Assembly: GCF_012979535.1 (NCBI RefSeq)
Contig: NZ_CP053015.1
Coordinates: 744,001-808,000 of the forward strand
Direction: 5' to 3'
DNA from: Sphingomonas lacunae
GTDB lineage: Bacteria > Pseudomonadota > Alphaproteobacteria > Sphingomonadales > Sphingomonadaceae
DNA length: 64,000 nucleotides
Part shown: in pieces, positions 16,932 to 28,609 of the stretch
Layout of the letters: every line of letters begins with the position of its first letter
Numbering within the stretch: position 1 is the first letter of the stretch
Translations under genes and position numbers: made by a program
Notes under the pieces: model-generated
Seen by the model: the letters and a program-made list of their open reading frames with translations, nothing else
What the model was told of the DNA's origin: nothing
The model's database searches: none

Positions 16932-16965
16932 GGGGTCGGGAGGAAACTCCCGGCCCCTTTTGTTT
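16932..16965 (+). terminator. Rho-independent terminator after rplA
   Basis: An 11-bp stem GGGGTCGGGAG / CTCCCGGCCCC with a GAAA loop and one G-T pair, followed by TTTTGTTT. It ends the secE-nusG-rplK-rplA transcript. Confidence 0.88.
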
Positions 16966-17061
16966 GTCCGTCAACCGGGCGCGTGTTGACCGGGATCAAA
17001 GCGAACACTGTCAATCTCTGTCACAAGGATGACGGCAGGTGGACTATTGGAGGACGCAGAC

Positions 17062-17253
17062 ATGCGCCTGATCCTGACGGCTGTTCTGTTCGCCGTGATC
17101 GCCACCACCATGATGGGGGCAGGCATCACCTTTGTTCTGTCGACACCAGGCTATACGTCGATGATGCTGATGCTGGCTGCGGGGGCGGGGTTCGTTCTCG
17201 CCCTGCCGGTGGCGTGGTTCGTCGCCAGTTCGGTCCTCAAGGCGGTTCGGTAA
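17062..17253 (+). CDS. Small two-helix membrane protein
   Basis: A 63-residue protein with two membrane segments (LILTAVLFAVIATTMMGAGI and MLAAGAGFVLALPVAWFVAS). GGAGGA lies nine bases before the ATG, which decides the start. Similar tiny alphaproteobacterial proteins are sometimes mislabelled CTP synthetase; nothing enzymatic is visible. Function unknown. Confidence 0.68.
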   Translation: MRLILTAVLFAVIATTMMGAGITFVLSTPGYTSMMLMLAAGAGFVLALPVAWFVASSVLKAVR

Positions 17254-17323
17254 GGACCCTATCCCGCTCCACCGTGCGAAAACATCTGCTTGGCGCAAGG
17301 CGACCTTTTCTTGCCCGCCCGCC

Positions 17324-17350
17324 TATTGTCAACTCTATCGATAGACAATA
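17324..17350. promoter_or_regulatory. Nested palindrome, candidate operator of the YezD-like/TonB receptor unit
   Basis: TATTGTC and GACAATA form an outer inverted repeat around 13 bases. Inside and overlapping it is the perfect 10-bp palindrome CTATCGATAG (17335-17344). It lies 25 bases before the YezD-like gene. The 13-mer CTATCGATAGACA recurs at 46334-46346, between tRNA-Val and a cytochrome c gene. Confidence 0.45.
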
Positions 17351-17375
17351 ACCCTGTCCGGCAAGGAGACCGGAC

Positions 17376-17555
17376 ATGCCCACACCAGACACAGCTTCGC
17401 CTTCTGCCCCCAGTTCAGACGCATTGAGCGGCCTTGCGCTTGTCCAGGAGGCGCTTGAGCGGATTCGCTACGGCGCCATCCAGTTGACTGTCCATGATGG
17501 CCGGCTGGTGCAGATCAACGTCACCGAACGCACCCGCTTTTCAGCCAAGGGCTGA
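17376..17555 (+). CDS. YezD family (DUF2292) mini-protein
   Basis: A 59-residue protein too short for many gene finders. The second half reads LERIRYGAIQLTVHDGRLVQ, the DUF2292/YezD signature, ending in TERTRFSAK. GCAAGGAGAC provides a Shine-Dalgarno about seven bases before the ATG. YezD relatives are often found beside sulfur-assimilation and sulfonate transport genes, but the molecular role is unknown. The receptor gene follows by 89 bases and may be co-transcribed, which suggests a sulfur compound as its ligand (inference). Confidence 0.8.
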   Translation: MPTPDTASPSAPSSDALSGLALVQEALERIRYGAIQLTVHDGRLVQINVTERTRFSAKG

Positions 17556-17644
17556 CTGGCGGGAACCATTGATCATTTCAACCATAGCATAAGGACAGGC
17601 AGACCGGTCGACCGGATGCATCCACACTCCACGGGGACACGGAC

Positions 17645-20086
<2,442 letters not shown>

Positions 20087-20139
20087 GCACACCCCTGTCC
20101 TGCTGGCCCCTCTCCCCTCTGCCGCCAGCCGGACAAAAG

Positions 20140-20170
20140 GAAAGGGCCGGAGCGTTGCTCCGGCCCTTTC
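20140..20170. terminator. Bidirectional terminator between convergent TonB receptors
   Basis: A perfect 14-bp stem GAAAGGGCCGGAGC / GCTCCGGCCCTTTC with a three-base loop. The AAAG at one end and CTTT at the other let it work in both directions, as needed between these convergent genes. Confidence 0.9.
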
Positions 20171-20192
20171 GCAATGGCGTTGACGGTTCAGA

Positions 20193-23100
20193 TCAGAAGT
20201 TGACCGTGGCCGACAGGGTGAAGGAGCGGCCGCGCGGATCAGCGACGCGCGGTTCCCACGAGCTGCCGGCGCCGGTGTTGCTGTCATAAGTGACAGCAAA
20301 CGGCGGATCGGTGTCGAACAGGTTGCGCACACCAAAGGTCAGCGACAGCATGTCGTTGACCCGTGCACCGACCGACAGATTGTAGATGATATAGTCATCC
20401 ACCCGCAGTTCGGCATCCGGACGGGTAACCGTACCATTGGCGATGCCGGGCAGTTGCTGGTTGCGATAGCCGTTGCGGAAAATCTGCGACAGCGAAACGC
20501 TCCACACATCATTGGTCCAGCTGAGGAAGGCATTATGCTTCCATTCGAGGCCGAGATCGCCCGCGAAAGAGAAAATGCCAATCTGGCTGGGGCCAAAGGG
20601 CGCGGCCGGCAGGAATTTCTCCCGCTTTTTGAGCAGATAGGTGCCGTCGAGACCGGCGGTCAGCGTGCCACCGAACACATCCATGTTGCCGCGCAGCGTC
20701 AGCTCCAGACCTTCGGTCCGGCGGGAGCCGACATTGGCAGCGCGCAGGTCGAGCAGGGTGATGATGCCGTTGGTGCGGATCAACCGTTCAGGGAAGAAGG
20801 CCGCATTGTCGAGCAACTGGCGGGTCGTCAGCGAACCGATCACATCATCGACCGCGATCGACCAATAATCGAGCGAGGCGCTGAAATGGCGCGAGGGTTC
20901 GAATACGATGCCGAGGCTGTACTGTTCCGACGTTTCCGGCCCGAGGTTGAGATTGCCGCCCGACAGCGAATCCGGTGTGATGGCCGCGCAGCCCGGCACG
21001 GCCGGATTGACCGTACCCGAAGCGCAAGTGGTCGGATCCACCAGATTGTTGCCGGGGTTGGGCGACTGGGTAGTGCCATTGAAAATCTGGTTGAAGGCAG
21101 GGACGCGGAAGCCAGTGTTGTAGGAACCGCGCAGCATCAGCCAGTCGGTCGGCCGGAACATGGCCGAAATCTTTGGATTCACCGTCGTGCCAAAGCCCGA
21201 GTAATCATCCATGCGAACCGCACCCGTAACCTGGAGCGTGTCGAGGATCGGGAAGAGGACTTCGGCATAGGCCGCTTTCACATCGCGGTTGCGCGGGGTC
21301 AGCGCATTGGCATTGTCAAAGGCGACGTTGAAAATGTCCGGCGTGCCCAGGACCGCAGCGGGCGAACCGTTGAAGGCATAGGTTTCCCGACGATAGTCAA
21401 AGCCGAGCGCGACCTGCACCTCCCCACCAGGCAGGTTGAACAGCGAGCCGGACACCGAGGCGTCAAACTGTGTCACCTCATATTTGCCGCCATACAGCAC
21501 GGTGCCTTCAGCCGACACGGCCTGAAGTCCAGCAACAGCCGCTGCCGACTGGGTGACCGAGAAGGGATTGAGAATGCCGCTGTTGAGCAGGCCGACGATG
21601 CCGGGCGCAGTGGCGCCGGGCGCGGTCGGCGCGCGCGTATCAAGCCCACCGGCAACGGCACCCGCCACGCCAGAGGCATTGGCCGACGCCGTCGAGGGGA
21701 AGACACCGCGATAGTGATAGCCCGAGCCAAGCACCGAATTGGATTCGGAGCGGGCATAGGATGCACCGGCGCGATAATCCCATCCGGCGGCAATCGGCCC
21801 TTCAAGGCCGACGGCGGCGCGCAAGGTTTGCGTGTCGGTGACATATTCGCGCGGACCGCATTCGATACAGCGCCAACGGTAGGCGATCGGCTTGCCATAA
21901 TTGGCAGCCACCGCCGGGAAGACGGCCACAAGCTGGTTGTAGATCCGGTTATAGGTTTCAGCCGTCGCCGCGTTGAGCGGATAATAGAGCGGCAGCGAGG
22001 TGGCGTTGATCGAATATTGGTTGTTCGAGAAACGCTTGGCCGCCGTCGCATCGGAACCGGTTACTTCGGCGAACAGTTGATGCTGGCCAAGGTTGACCGT
22101 GGCACGACCATAATAGGTCAGCGTTTCGAGCGGCTGTTGAAGCATCGCGGCGCGGCCGGTGTCCCATGAGCAGGCGAAACGTGCAGAGGCGACCGCCCAC
22201 AATTGTTCGTCATAGGCCATGCCGCCATCGACTGAATCGCAACCGGCGCCGCCGGGCAGATCAAGCGCGTTGATCCCGCCGGTAGCAAGGGTGGTCGTGC
22301 CCGGGAAGACCAGTCCGGGCAGCGCCGTTGCGCCGCTGGTGCCGCCAAGCAGCGAACCGGTCGGCGCGAAGATGCTGTTGGGGTTAGCCGGGAACATGGT
22401 GGCGACAGGCGTGCCGCGTGTGTCCACCGACAGACCGCGGTTGGGCTGGTTGCCATTGACAAAAGCGCGGTCGGAACCGGCCAGTGCCCGGTTCTGGCTC
22501 CAGCTGACCGCCGCCATCACATTGAAACCATCTTCGTCGAGGTCACCATAGCCGACGGTACCCGACAGGCGGTAGATGTTGCCATCCCCCTGTTCGGTGA
22601 TGTCGGTGAAGCCGTTGAGGGTGATGCCGGTGAAGTTGGTGCGGGTGATGAAGTTGATCACACCGCCGACCGCATCGGTACCGTAAATGGCCGAAGCGCC
22701 ATCCTTGAGCACTTCAACCCGTTCGATTGCGGCAAAGGGGATCTGGTTGACGTCAATCGCCGCGCCGGTCAGGCCATGGGCGGCAACGCGGCGGCCGTTG
22801 AGCAGGACGAGGGTTGATGCCGCGCCCTGTCCGCGCAGGTTGGCGGCCGAGAGACCGTTTGTGCCGCGCTGCGCGCCCGTGGTGACATCCGAGTTGGAGG
22901 CCAGATTGTCGGCACCATTACCGTTGGATGTAAGGAAGGAGATGAGTTGCTCGGGGCTCGAAATGCCTTCGCGCGTCAGTTCCTCGGTGCTGATGATCTG
23001 CAGCGGGAGCGGGCTGTTGTTCGGATCCTGGCGGATACGCGATCCGGTCACGATAATGTCGCGATCATCCCCGGCAGTGGCGCCATCATCAGCCAGGCGA

Positions 23101-23222
23101 TTGACCGGCGCATTCGGATCATCGACGCTCTGGGCAGCGGCCGGCACGGCCAGACCCAGCGTCACTGCCGCCAGCGTTGAGCCAGTGACCATGAGCTGTG
23201 ATAGGGTTTTGGAGAAAGTCAT
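20193..23222 (-). CDS. TonB-dependent receptor, large type
   Basis: A 1009-residue outer-membrane receptor. The start at 23222 is chosen because GGGGG lies eight bases upstream and a signal peptide (ending AVPAAAQ) follows at once. The plug has GDDRDIIVTGSRIRQDPNNS, then VLLNGRRVAAHG and VEVLKDGASAIYGTDAVGGV. The barrel ends RGRSFTLSATVNF. The LNGRR/DGASAIYG form places it in the group of receptors typical of sphingomonads and Caulobacter. The ligand is unknown. Confidence 0.9.
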   Translation of the reverse strand: MTFSKTLSQLMVTGSTLAAVTLGLAVPAAAQSVDDPNAPVNRLADDGATAGDDRDIIVTGSRIRQDPNNSPLPLQIISTEELTREGISSPEQLISFLTSNGNGADNLASNSDVTTGAQRGTNGLSAANLRGQGAASTLVLLNGRRVAAHGLTGAAIDVNQIPFAAIERVEVLKDGASAIYGTDAVGGVINFITRTNFTGITLNGFTDITEQGDGNIYRLSGTVGYGDLDEDGFNVMAAVSWSQNRALAGSDRAFVNGNQPNRGLSVDTRGTPVATMFPANPNSIFAPTGSLLGGTSGATALPGLVFPGTTTLATGGINALDLPGGAGCDSVDGGMAYDEQLWAVASARFACSWDTGRAAMLQQPLETLTYYGRATVNLGQHQLFAEVTGSDATAAKRFSNNQYSINATSLPLYYPLNAATAETYNRIYNQLVAVFPAVAANYGKPIAYRWRCIECGPREYVTDTQTLRAAVGLEGPIAAGWDYRAGASYARSESNSVLGSGYHYRGVFPSTASANASGVAGAVAGGLDTRAPTAPGATAPGIVGLLNSGILNPFSVTQSAAAVAGLQAVSAEGTVLYGGKYEVTQFDASVSGSLFNLPGGEVQVALGFDYRRETYAFNGSPAAVLGTPDIFNVAFDNANALTPRNRDVKAAYAEVLFPILDTLQVTGAVRMDDYSGFGTTVNPKISAMFRPTDWLMLRGSYNTGFRVPAFNQIFNGTTQSPNPGNNLVDPTTCASGTVNPAVPGCAAITPDSLSGGNLNLGPETSEQYSLGIVFEPSRHFSASLDYWSIAVDDVIGSLTTRQLLDNAAFFPERLIRTNGIITLLDLRAANVGSRRTEGLELTLRGNMDVFGGTLTAGLDGTYLLKKREKFLPAAPFGPSQIGIFSFAGDLGLEWKHNAFLSWTNDVWSVSLSQIFRNGYRNQQLPGIANGTVTRPDAELRVDDYIIYNLSVGARVNDMLSLTFGVRNLFDTDPPFAVTYDSNTGAGSSWEPRVADPRGRSFTLSATVNF

Positions 23223-23311
23223 GAGCGAAGCCCCCTTGCTGTTGATCGCCATCCCCGGACGATGACCCAGTTAACGCCATTTGACGCACCAATTCCAGTA
23301 GGGTTTTCACC

Positions 23312-23331
23312 CTGTTGCGACAATGCAACAG
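23312..23331. promoter_or_regulatory. Inverted repeat upstream of the large TonB receptor
   Basis: CTGTTGC, six bases, GCAACAG: a perfect 7-bp dyad, 90 bases upstream of the receptor start on the minus strand. It could be an operator or an RNA hairpin in the 5' leader. Confidence 0.4.
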
Positions 23332-23380
23332 AATCGCGCCATCCATCCGGGCATGCCGGAGGCCAATTTGGCTGAATTGC

Positions 23381-23409
23381 TTGACTCTGCGCCATCTCCC
23401 GCCTAATCG
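23381..23409 (+). promoter_or_regulatory. Candidate sigma-70 promoter of rplJ-rplL
   Basis: TTGACT and TAATCG are separated by 17 bases and point toward rplJ. The leader would be about 280 bases, as expected for an autoregulated L10-L12 message. The rest of the 477-base gap holds no convincing gene. Confidence 0.45.
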
Positions 23410-23658
23410 CGCAGCCGACCGACGGGCTTTGGCCTGTCGTCACCGTCCGAGACAGTTGGTGGACCCTTCGGGATCCTTAAATCGCCAGCCTAGACGGGGA
23501 CATGTCTTTACCGCCGGGCAGCCATTGCGCCGTCCCGGTTCAGTTCGGTTTTTGCCGGCCTGATTTGACCTTCCCCACGGACTGAAAGAAGCGGCGGCCA
23601 ACTATGGCAGGGCGTTTGCGTTTGCGCATCCACCCGGTCCGGTCGCCTTGTTTGAGCC

Positions 23659-23682
23659 GCCTGTGCGCCCTGGTGCACAGGC
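23659..23682 (+). promoter_or_regulatory. Hairpin in the rplJ leader
   Basis: GCCTGTGC, an eight-base loop, GCACAGGC, a few bases before the Shine-Dalgarno of rplJ. L10-L12 is known to bind a structured leader of its own message in other bacteria; this hairpin is a candidate part of such a structure. Confidence 0.4.
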
Positions 23683-23699
23683 ATGAGTGGAGAAATGGC

Positions 23700-24215
23700 A
23701 TGGACCGCAATGAAAAGGCCCAAGTGGTCGCTCAGCTGCGCGAAACCCTGTCCGGAGCCGGCGCAGTTGTGGTTACCCGCAATCTGGGCCTGACCGTCGC
23801 CCAGTCGACGGCGCTCCGGAACAAGATGCGTGACGCTGGTGCGAGCTTCAAGGTCACCAAGAACCGGCTTGCCAAGATCGCGCTCGAGGGCACGCCCTAT
23901 ACCGGTCTCAACGACATGTTGACCGGTCCCACCGGCCTTGGCACCAGCGATGACCCTGTCGCCGCCGCCAAGATCATCGTGGAATTCGCCAAGACGAACG
24001 ACAAGCTCGAAATCGTCGGCGGCGCAATGGGCGACACTGTTCTCGATGTGGCTGGCGTCAAGGCGCTCGCCGAGCTGCCGTCGCTTGACGAGCTGCGCGC
24101 GAAGATCGTGGGCCTTGTGCAGGCTCCGGCCACCAAGCTGGCGCAGATTGCGGCAGCCCCGGCTGGTCAGCTTGCCCGCGTGTTTGGCGCTTATGCCGCC
24201 AAGGACGCTGCCTGA
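23700..24215 (+). CDS. rplJ: 50S ribosomal protein L10
   Basis: A 171-residue L10: [20 protein letters not shown] at the start, [13 protein letters not shown] in the RNA-binding domain, and a C-terminal helix that anchors L7/L12 dimers. The ATG at 23700 is preferred to a TTG/ATG further upstream because a GGAG Shine-Dalgarno lies just before it and the product matches standard length. It heads its own transcription unit here, 6.8 kb from rplA. Confidence 0.97.
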   Translation: MDRNEKAQVVAQLRETLSGAGAVVVTRNLGLTVAQSTALRNKMRDAGASFKVTKNRLAKIALEGTPYTGLNDMLTGPTGLGTSDDPVAAAKIIVEFAKTNDKLEIVGGAMGDTVLDVAGVKALAELPSLDELRAKIVGLVQAPATKLAQIAAAPAGQLARVFGAYAAKDAA

Positions 24216-24275
24216 GCTTTTGTTACCGACTGAACCGAACTGAAGGGGCAACGCCCCGCATATTGGAGAAAACCC

Positions 24276-24650
24276 ATGGCTGATCTCGCCAAGATTGTTG
24301 AAGACCTGTCGGCTCTGACCGTTCTGGAAGCTGCTGAACTGTCGAAGATGCTCGAAGAAAAGTGGGGCGTCAGCGCCGCTGCTGCCGTTGCCGTCGCTGC
24401 CGGCCCGGCTGCCGCTGCTGGCCCGGCTGCTGAAGAGCAGACCGAATTCGACGTGATCCTGACCGGCGACGGTGGCAACAAGATCAACGTCATCAAGGAA
24501 GTCCGCGCCATCACCGGTCTGGGCCTCGGCGAAGCCAAGGCGCTGGTCGAAGGCGCTCCGAAGCCCATCAAGGAAGGTGCTTCGAAGGCTGAAGCTGAAG
24601 AGCTGAAGAAGAAGCTCGAAGCCGCTGGCGCGACTGTCGAACTGAAGTAA
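24276..24650 (+). CDS. rplL: 50S ribosomal protein L7/L12
   Basis: A 124-residue protein. It has the N-terminal dimerisation helices ([20 protein letters not shown]), an alanine/proline hinge (residues about 35-52) and the C-terminal factor-binding domain ([16 protein letters not shown] region [20 protein letters not shown]). It forms the flexible stalk recruiting translation GTPases. It ends with a strong terminator, and no rpoB follows. Confidence 0.98.
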   Translation: MADLAKIVEDLSALTVLEAAELSKMLEEKWGVSAAAAVAVAAGPAAAAGPAAEEQTEFDVILTGDGGNKINVIKEVRAITGLGLGEAKALVEGAPKPIKEGASKAEAEELKKKLEAAGATVELK

Positions 24651-24683
24651 TCGCGGCGCCGCACGGCGCTGGATTACACAATG

Positions 24684-24720
24684 AAGGGCGGTTCCCTCCA
24701 TGGGAGCCGCCCTTTGTTGT
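24684..24720 (+). terminator. Rho-independent terminator after rplL
   Basis: A 13-bp stem AAGGGCGGTTCCC / GGGAGCCGCCCTT with one G-T pair and loop TCCAT, followed by TGTTGT. The reverse complement also has flanking A/T bases and may serve the convergent oxidoreductase gene. Confidence 0.82.
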
Positions 24721-24742
24721 GACCGGACGCCAGCCTCGCTGG

Positions 24743-25753
24743 TCAGTCTATCGTCAGCACGATCTTCCCGACATGGGTGCCATTTTCCATGCGGCGGTGC
24801 GCCTCGCTTGCCTGATCAAGCGGGAAGCTCTTGTCCATCACCGGCCGGAGCCGCCCTTCGGCAACATGGGGCCAAACGGTGCGATGGAGTTCGTCTGCAA
24901 CCAGCCCCTTGAAGGCATTTGAACGGGGCCGCAGCGTCGAACCGGTGAGCGTCAGCCGCTTGCGCATAACCTCCATGACGTTGACGGTGGCGGTTGCACC
25001 GCGCTGGAAGGCGATCGACACATGGCGCCCTTCTTCGGTCAGGCACGCCAGATTGCGCGGCACATAATCACCCCCGACCATATCGAGCACGGCTTGGACG
25101 CCCTTGCCATCGGTAATCTTGAGCACTTCGGCGACATAATCCTGACGGCTGTAATCGATGGCATGGGTAGCACCGAGGTCCAGCGCGGCATTGCATTTGT
25201 CGGCATTGCCGCAGGTGACGATGATCGAGACGCCGAACAGGCGGCACAGGGCAATGGCCATGGTGCCAATGCCGCTGGTGCCGCCGTGGACGAGCACCGT
25301 ATCGCCCTCGGTCGCATAGGCGCGTTCAAACAAATTGGTCCAGACGGTAAACAGGGTTTCCGGCATCGCTGCCGCTTCACGCAGGCTCAGCAGGGGCGGA
25401 ACCGGCAGACAGGTAAGGACTGGCGCCACGGCATATTCGGCATAGCCTCCGCCAGGAATCAGGGCACAGACCTTTTGCCCCAGCAGTTCACGGGCGGAGT
25501 CTCCGCCAACGGCGACAATTTCCCCGGCGACCTCCAGCCCGGGATAAGGCGAAGCACCTTCGGGCGGCGCATAAAAGCCAAGCCGCTGCAGGACGTCGGG
25601 CCGATTCACCCCGGCGGCGGCCACGCGGATCAGCACCTCCCCTTCGCCCGGCGCCGGCAAGGGGACGTCGACAGGCCGAAGAGCCTCTGGTCCGCCCGGC
25701 TTGGAGCAGTCAATCGCACGCATCGTTACGGGAAGAGCATTGGTAAGGATCAA
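24743..25753 (-). CDS. NAD(P)H-quinone oxidoreductase, zinc-free MDR family
   Basis: A 336-residue medium-chain reductase of the PIG3/QOR type. GVNRPDVLQRLGFYAPPEGA is the family motif, VLVHGGTSGIGTMAIALCR is the NADPH-binding Rossmann loop, and no catalytic zinc ligands are seen. It reduces quinones or alpha,beta-unsaturated ketones with NADPH. A TTG start at 25753 has AGGGGG eight bases upstream and gives the usual short N-terminal extension; the ATG at 25723 has no Shine-Dalgarno. It is divergent from the DUF1192 gene. Confidence 0.88.
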   Translation of the reverse strand: MILTNALPVTMRAIDCSKPGGPEALRPVDVPLPAPGEGEVLIRVAAAGVNRPDVLQRLGFYAPPEGASPYPGLEVAGEIVAVGGDSARELLGQKVCALIPGGGYAEYAVAPVLTCLPVPPLLSLREAAAMPETLFTVWTNLFERAYATEGDTVLVHGGTSGIGTMAIALCRLFGVSIIVTCGNADKCNAALDLGATHAIDYSRQDYVAEVLKITDGKGVQAVLDMVGGDYVPRNLACLTEEGRHVSIAFQRGATATVNVMEVMRKRLTLTGSTLRPRSNAFKGLVADELHRTVWPHVAEGRLRPVMDKSFPLDQASEAHRRMENGTHVGKIVLTID

Positions 25754-25871
25754 GGTCTGGTCCCCCTGTTGGTGATATGCCGATTGCCCGGCACAGGATA
25801 AGGCCTGCTTCTTTTGGCAGGCTGTGTGTCGCTTATTGACAGGCAGCACCCCTCGCGGTCAACATCGCACC

Positions 25872-26066
25872 ATGGATGATGACCTTTCCGCCTTTCGCCC
25901 TGATGCGCCACTGACGCTGGTGGCGCGGGAAGATATTGACCGTTTGTCGGTTGACGAACTGGATGCCCGCGTGGCCGCGCTGGAAGCGGAGATCGCCCGG
26001 ACCAAGGCAAGGCGTGAATTTGCCGTTAACCATAAATCAAGTGCCGAAGCCCTATTCAAACGCTGA
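25872..26066 (+). CDS. DUF1192 domain-containing protein
   Basis: A 64-residue protein whose central part (REDIDRLSVDELDARVAALE, then AEIARTKAR) is the DUF1192 signature. It is a short, acidic, coiled-coil protein common in alphaproteobacteria next to quinone oxidoreductase genes, as here. Function unknown. Confidence 0.85.
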   Translation: MDDDLSAFRPDAPLTLVAREDIDRLSVDELDARVAALEAEIARTKARREFAVNHKSSAEALFKR

Positions 26067-26272
26067 TCCCGGCCTGATGGCGGTGGGACGGAGAAGGGAA
26101 GACTGGCGACGCCAGCAAAAAAGCCCTGACCTGCCCCCTTGCCAATCATCAGACAAGGCCCGACATTGAGAGCGGGACAGGGAAACACATGTGTTTTGCA
26201 CCGTGATGCCGGATGGTCCGGCGGGCGGGGGGCGACAATCCGGATTGGCCCGCCGGCGATGGAGTGACCGGC

Positions 26273-28609
26273 ATGCCGTCTTTTGCGGAAAGTCTTGAGA
26301 AGACCCTGCACAACGCCCTGCGCTTTGCCGGGGAACGCAGCCATGAATATGCAGCGCTGGAGCATTTGCTGCTCGCCCTGATCGACGACCAGCACGCATC
26401 CGAAGTGATGACCGCGTGCGGCGTCAACCTGTCCGATCTGCGCGGCACGGTGACCCATTATCTCGATACGGAACTGGATTCGCTGAAAACCAGCGAACCT
26501 GGCGACCCGACGCCAACCAGCGGGTTCCAACGGGTAATCCAGCGCGCGATCCTGCACGTCCAGTCGTCTGGCAAGGATGAGGTGACTGGCGCCAATGTGC
26601 TGGTCGCCCTGTTTTCCGAGCGCGAAAGCTATGCCGTCTATTTCCTGCAACAACAGGATATGAGCAGGCTCGATGCCGTATCCTTCCTGAGCCACGGAGT
26701 CGGCAAGGGTGGTCGTCCGGCGGCGAGCGGCCCGTCGGAGCCACGCGGGGAAGACGCCAAAACTGATGCAAAGGCCGACAAGAACAAGAAGGAATCGGCG
26801 CTAGCCCAATACACGGTCGATCTGAATGAAAAGGCCAAGGAAGGCCGGGTTGATCCGTTGATCGGCCGCAGTGCCGAGGTGGACAGGACGATCCAGATCC
26901 TGTGCCGCCGGTCCAAGAACAACCCGCTCTATGTCGGTGACCCCGGCGTCGGAAAGACGGCGATTGCCGAGGGTCTGGCGCGCAAGATCGTCGAGGGCGA
27001 TGTGCCCGAGGTGTTGCTGCCCGCGGTCATCTATTCGCTCGACATGGGCGCGCTGCTCGCCGGCACCCGTTATCGCGGCGACTTTGAGGAACGGCTGAAG
27101 CAGGTGGTATCCGAACTGGAAGCCCTGCCCCACGCCATCCTGTTCATTGACGAAATCCACACGGTGATCGGCGCCGGGGCGACCAGCGGTGGCGCGATGG
27201 ATGCGTCCAACCTGCTCAAGCCCGCGCTGTCGGGCGGGCAGATCCGTTGCATCGGATCGACCACCTACAAGGAATTCCGCAACCACTTCGAGAAGGACCG
27301 CGCCCTGCTGCGCCGGTTCCAGAAGATCGACGTGACCGAGCCCAGTGTCGAGGACACGATCAAGATCCTGACCGGCCTGCGCAGCGCTTTTGAAAGCCAC
27401 CACAGCGTCAAATATTCGCCCGACGCCATCAAGGCCGCGGTCGAGCTGTCAGCCCGCTACATCAACGACCGCAAACTGCCCGACAAGGCGATCGACGTGA
27501 TCGACGAGGTCGGCGCCATGCAGATGCTTGTGCCGCCAAACAAGCGGCGCAAGCTGATAACCCCCAAGGAAATCGAGGCGGTGATTGCCACCATGGCGCG
27601 CATCCCGCCGAAGACTGTGTCGAGCGACGACAAGCGCGTGCTCGAAACACTCGAGACCGACCTGAAGCGGGTCGTTTTTGGCCAGGACAAGGCGATCCAG
27701 GTGCTGTCCAGTGCGATCAAGCTGTCCCGTGCCGGGCTGCGCGATCCCGAAAAGCCGATCGGCAATTATCTGTTCAGCGGCCCGACGGGCGTCGGCAAGA
27801 CCGAGGTCGCCAAGCAATTGGCGCATCTGCTCGGCATTCCGATGCAGCGGTTCGACATGTCCGAATATATGGAGCGCCACTCGGTCAGCCGCCTTATCGG
27901 CGCCCCCCCGGGCTATGTCGGTTATGATCAGGGCGGGCTGTTGACCGATGCCATTGATCAGAACCCGCACTGCGTCCTGTTGCTCGATGAAGTGGAAAAG
28001 GCGCACCCGGACCTGTTCAACATCCTGCTGCAGGTGATGGATAATGGCCGTCTGACCGACCACCACGGCAAGACTGTCGATTTCCGCAATGTCGTGTTGA
28101 TAATGACCACCAATGCTGGCGCGTCGGACATGGCCCGCGAAAGCATCGGCTTTGGCACCATCACCCGCGAGGACGTGCAGGAAGATGCGGTGAAGAAGCT
28201 CTTCACCCCAGAATTCCGCAACCGGCTCGATGCCATCGTGCCGTTCGGCTACCTGCCCCCCGAAGTGGTCGCCCGCGTGGTCGACAAGTTCATCCTGCAG
28301 CTCGAATTGCAGCTGGCGGACCGCAACGTCCATATCCAACTGGACGAAGCTGCGCGCAACTGGCTGACCGAAAAGGGGTATGACAAGCTGTATGGTGCCC
28401 GGCCTATGGGTCGCCTGATCCAGGAAAAGGTCAAGCAGCCGCTCGCCGAGGAACTTTTGTTCGGCAAGCTGGTCCATGGCGGCGAGGTCAAGGTCAAGCT
28501 GAAGGACGGTGAGGACGGCAAGGAATTGTCATTCGAAATCACCCCGGCCCCGCCAAAGGCCGGCAAGCCCAAGGGCAGCAAGAAGAAGACAGAGAGCGAG
28601 ACACGTTGA
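26273..28609 (+). CDS. clpA: ATP-dependent Clp protease ATP-binding subunit ClpA
   Basis: A 778-residue Hsp100 unfoldase that feeds substrates to ClpP. The N-domain starts PSFAESLEKTLHNALRFAGE; AAA1 has Walker A GDPGVGKTA near residue 223 and LFIDEIHTVIGAGA; AAA2 has GPTGVGKTE near residue 503, then LLDEVEKAHPD. The absence of the long middle coiled coil excludes ClpB. The ATG at 26273 follows GGAG by eight bases. clpS, which precedes clpA in many alphaproteobacteria, is absent; the 206-base gap upstream cannot hold it. Confidence 0.96.
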   Translation: MPSFAESLEKTLHNALRFAGERSHEYAALEHLLLALIDDQHASEVMTACGVNLSDLRGTVTHYLDTELDSLKTSEPGDPTPTSGFQRVIQRAILHVQSSGKDEVTGANVLVALFSERESYAVYFLQQQDMSRLDAVSFLSHGVGKGGRPAASGPSEPRGEDAKTDAKADKNKKESALAQYTVDLNEKAKEGRVDPLIGRSAEVDRTIQILCRRSKNNPLYVGDPGVGKTAIAEGLARKIVEGDVPEVLLPAVIYSLDMGALLAGTRYRGDFEERLKQVVSELEALPHAILFIDEIHTVIGAGATSGGAMDASNLLKPALSGGQIRCIGSTTYKEFRNHFEKDRALLRRFQKIDVTEPSVEDTIKILTGLRSAFESHHSVKYSPDAIKAAVELSARYINDRKLPDKAIDVIDEVGAMQMLVPPNKRRKLITPKEIEAVIATMARIPPKTVSSDDKRVLETLETDLKRVVFGQDKAIQVLSSAIKLSRAGLRDPEKPIGNYLFSGPTGVGKTEVAKQLAHLLGIPMQRFDMSEYMERHSVSRLIGAPPGYVGYDQGGLLTDAIDQNPHCVLLLDEVEKAHPDLFNILLQVMDNGRLTDHHGKTVDFRNVVLIMTTNAGASDMARESIGFGTITREDVQEDAVKKLFTPEFRNRLDAIVPFGYLPPEVVARVVDKFILQLELQLADRNVHIQLDEAARNWLTEKGYDKLYGARPMGRLIQEKVKQPLAEELLFGKLVHGGEVKVKLKDGEDGKELSFEITPAPPKAGKPKGSKKKTESETR

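Noticed and set aside
20454..22169. 571-codon plus-strand frame inside the large TonB receptor
   Set aside because: The receptor on the minus strand is clear from plug and barrel motifs; the plus frame reads as repetitive arginine/glycine-rich shadow.
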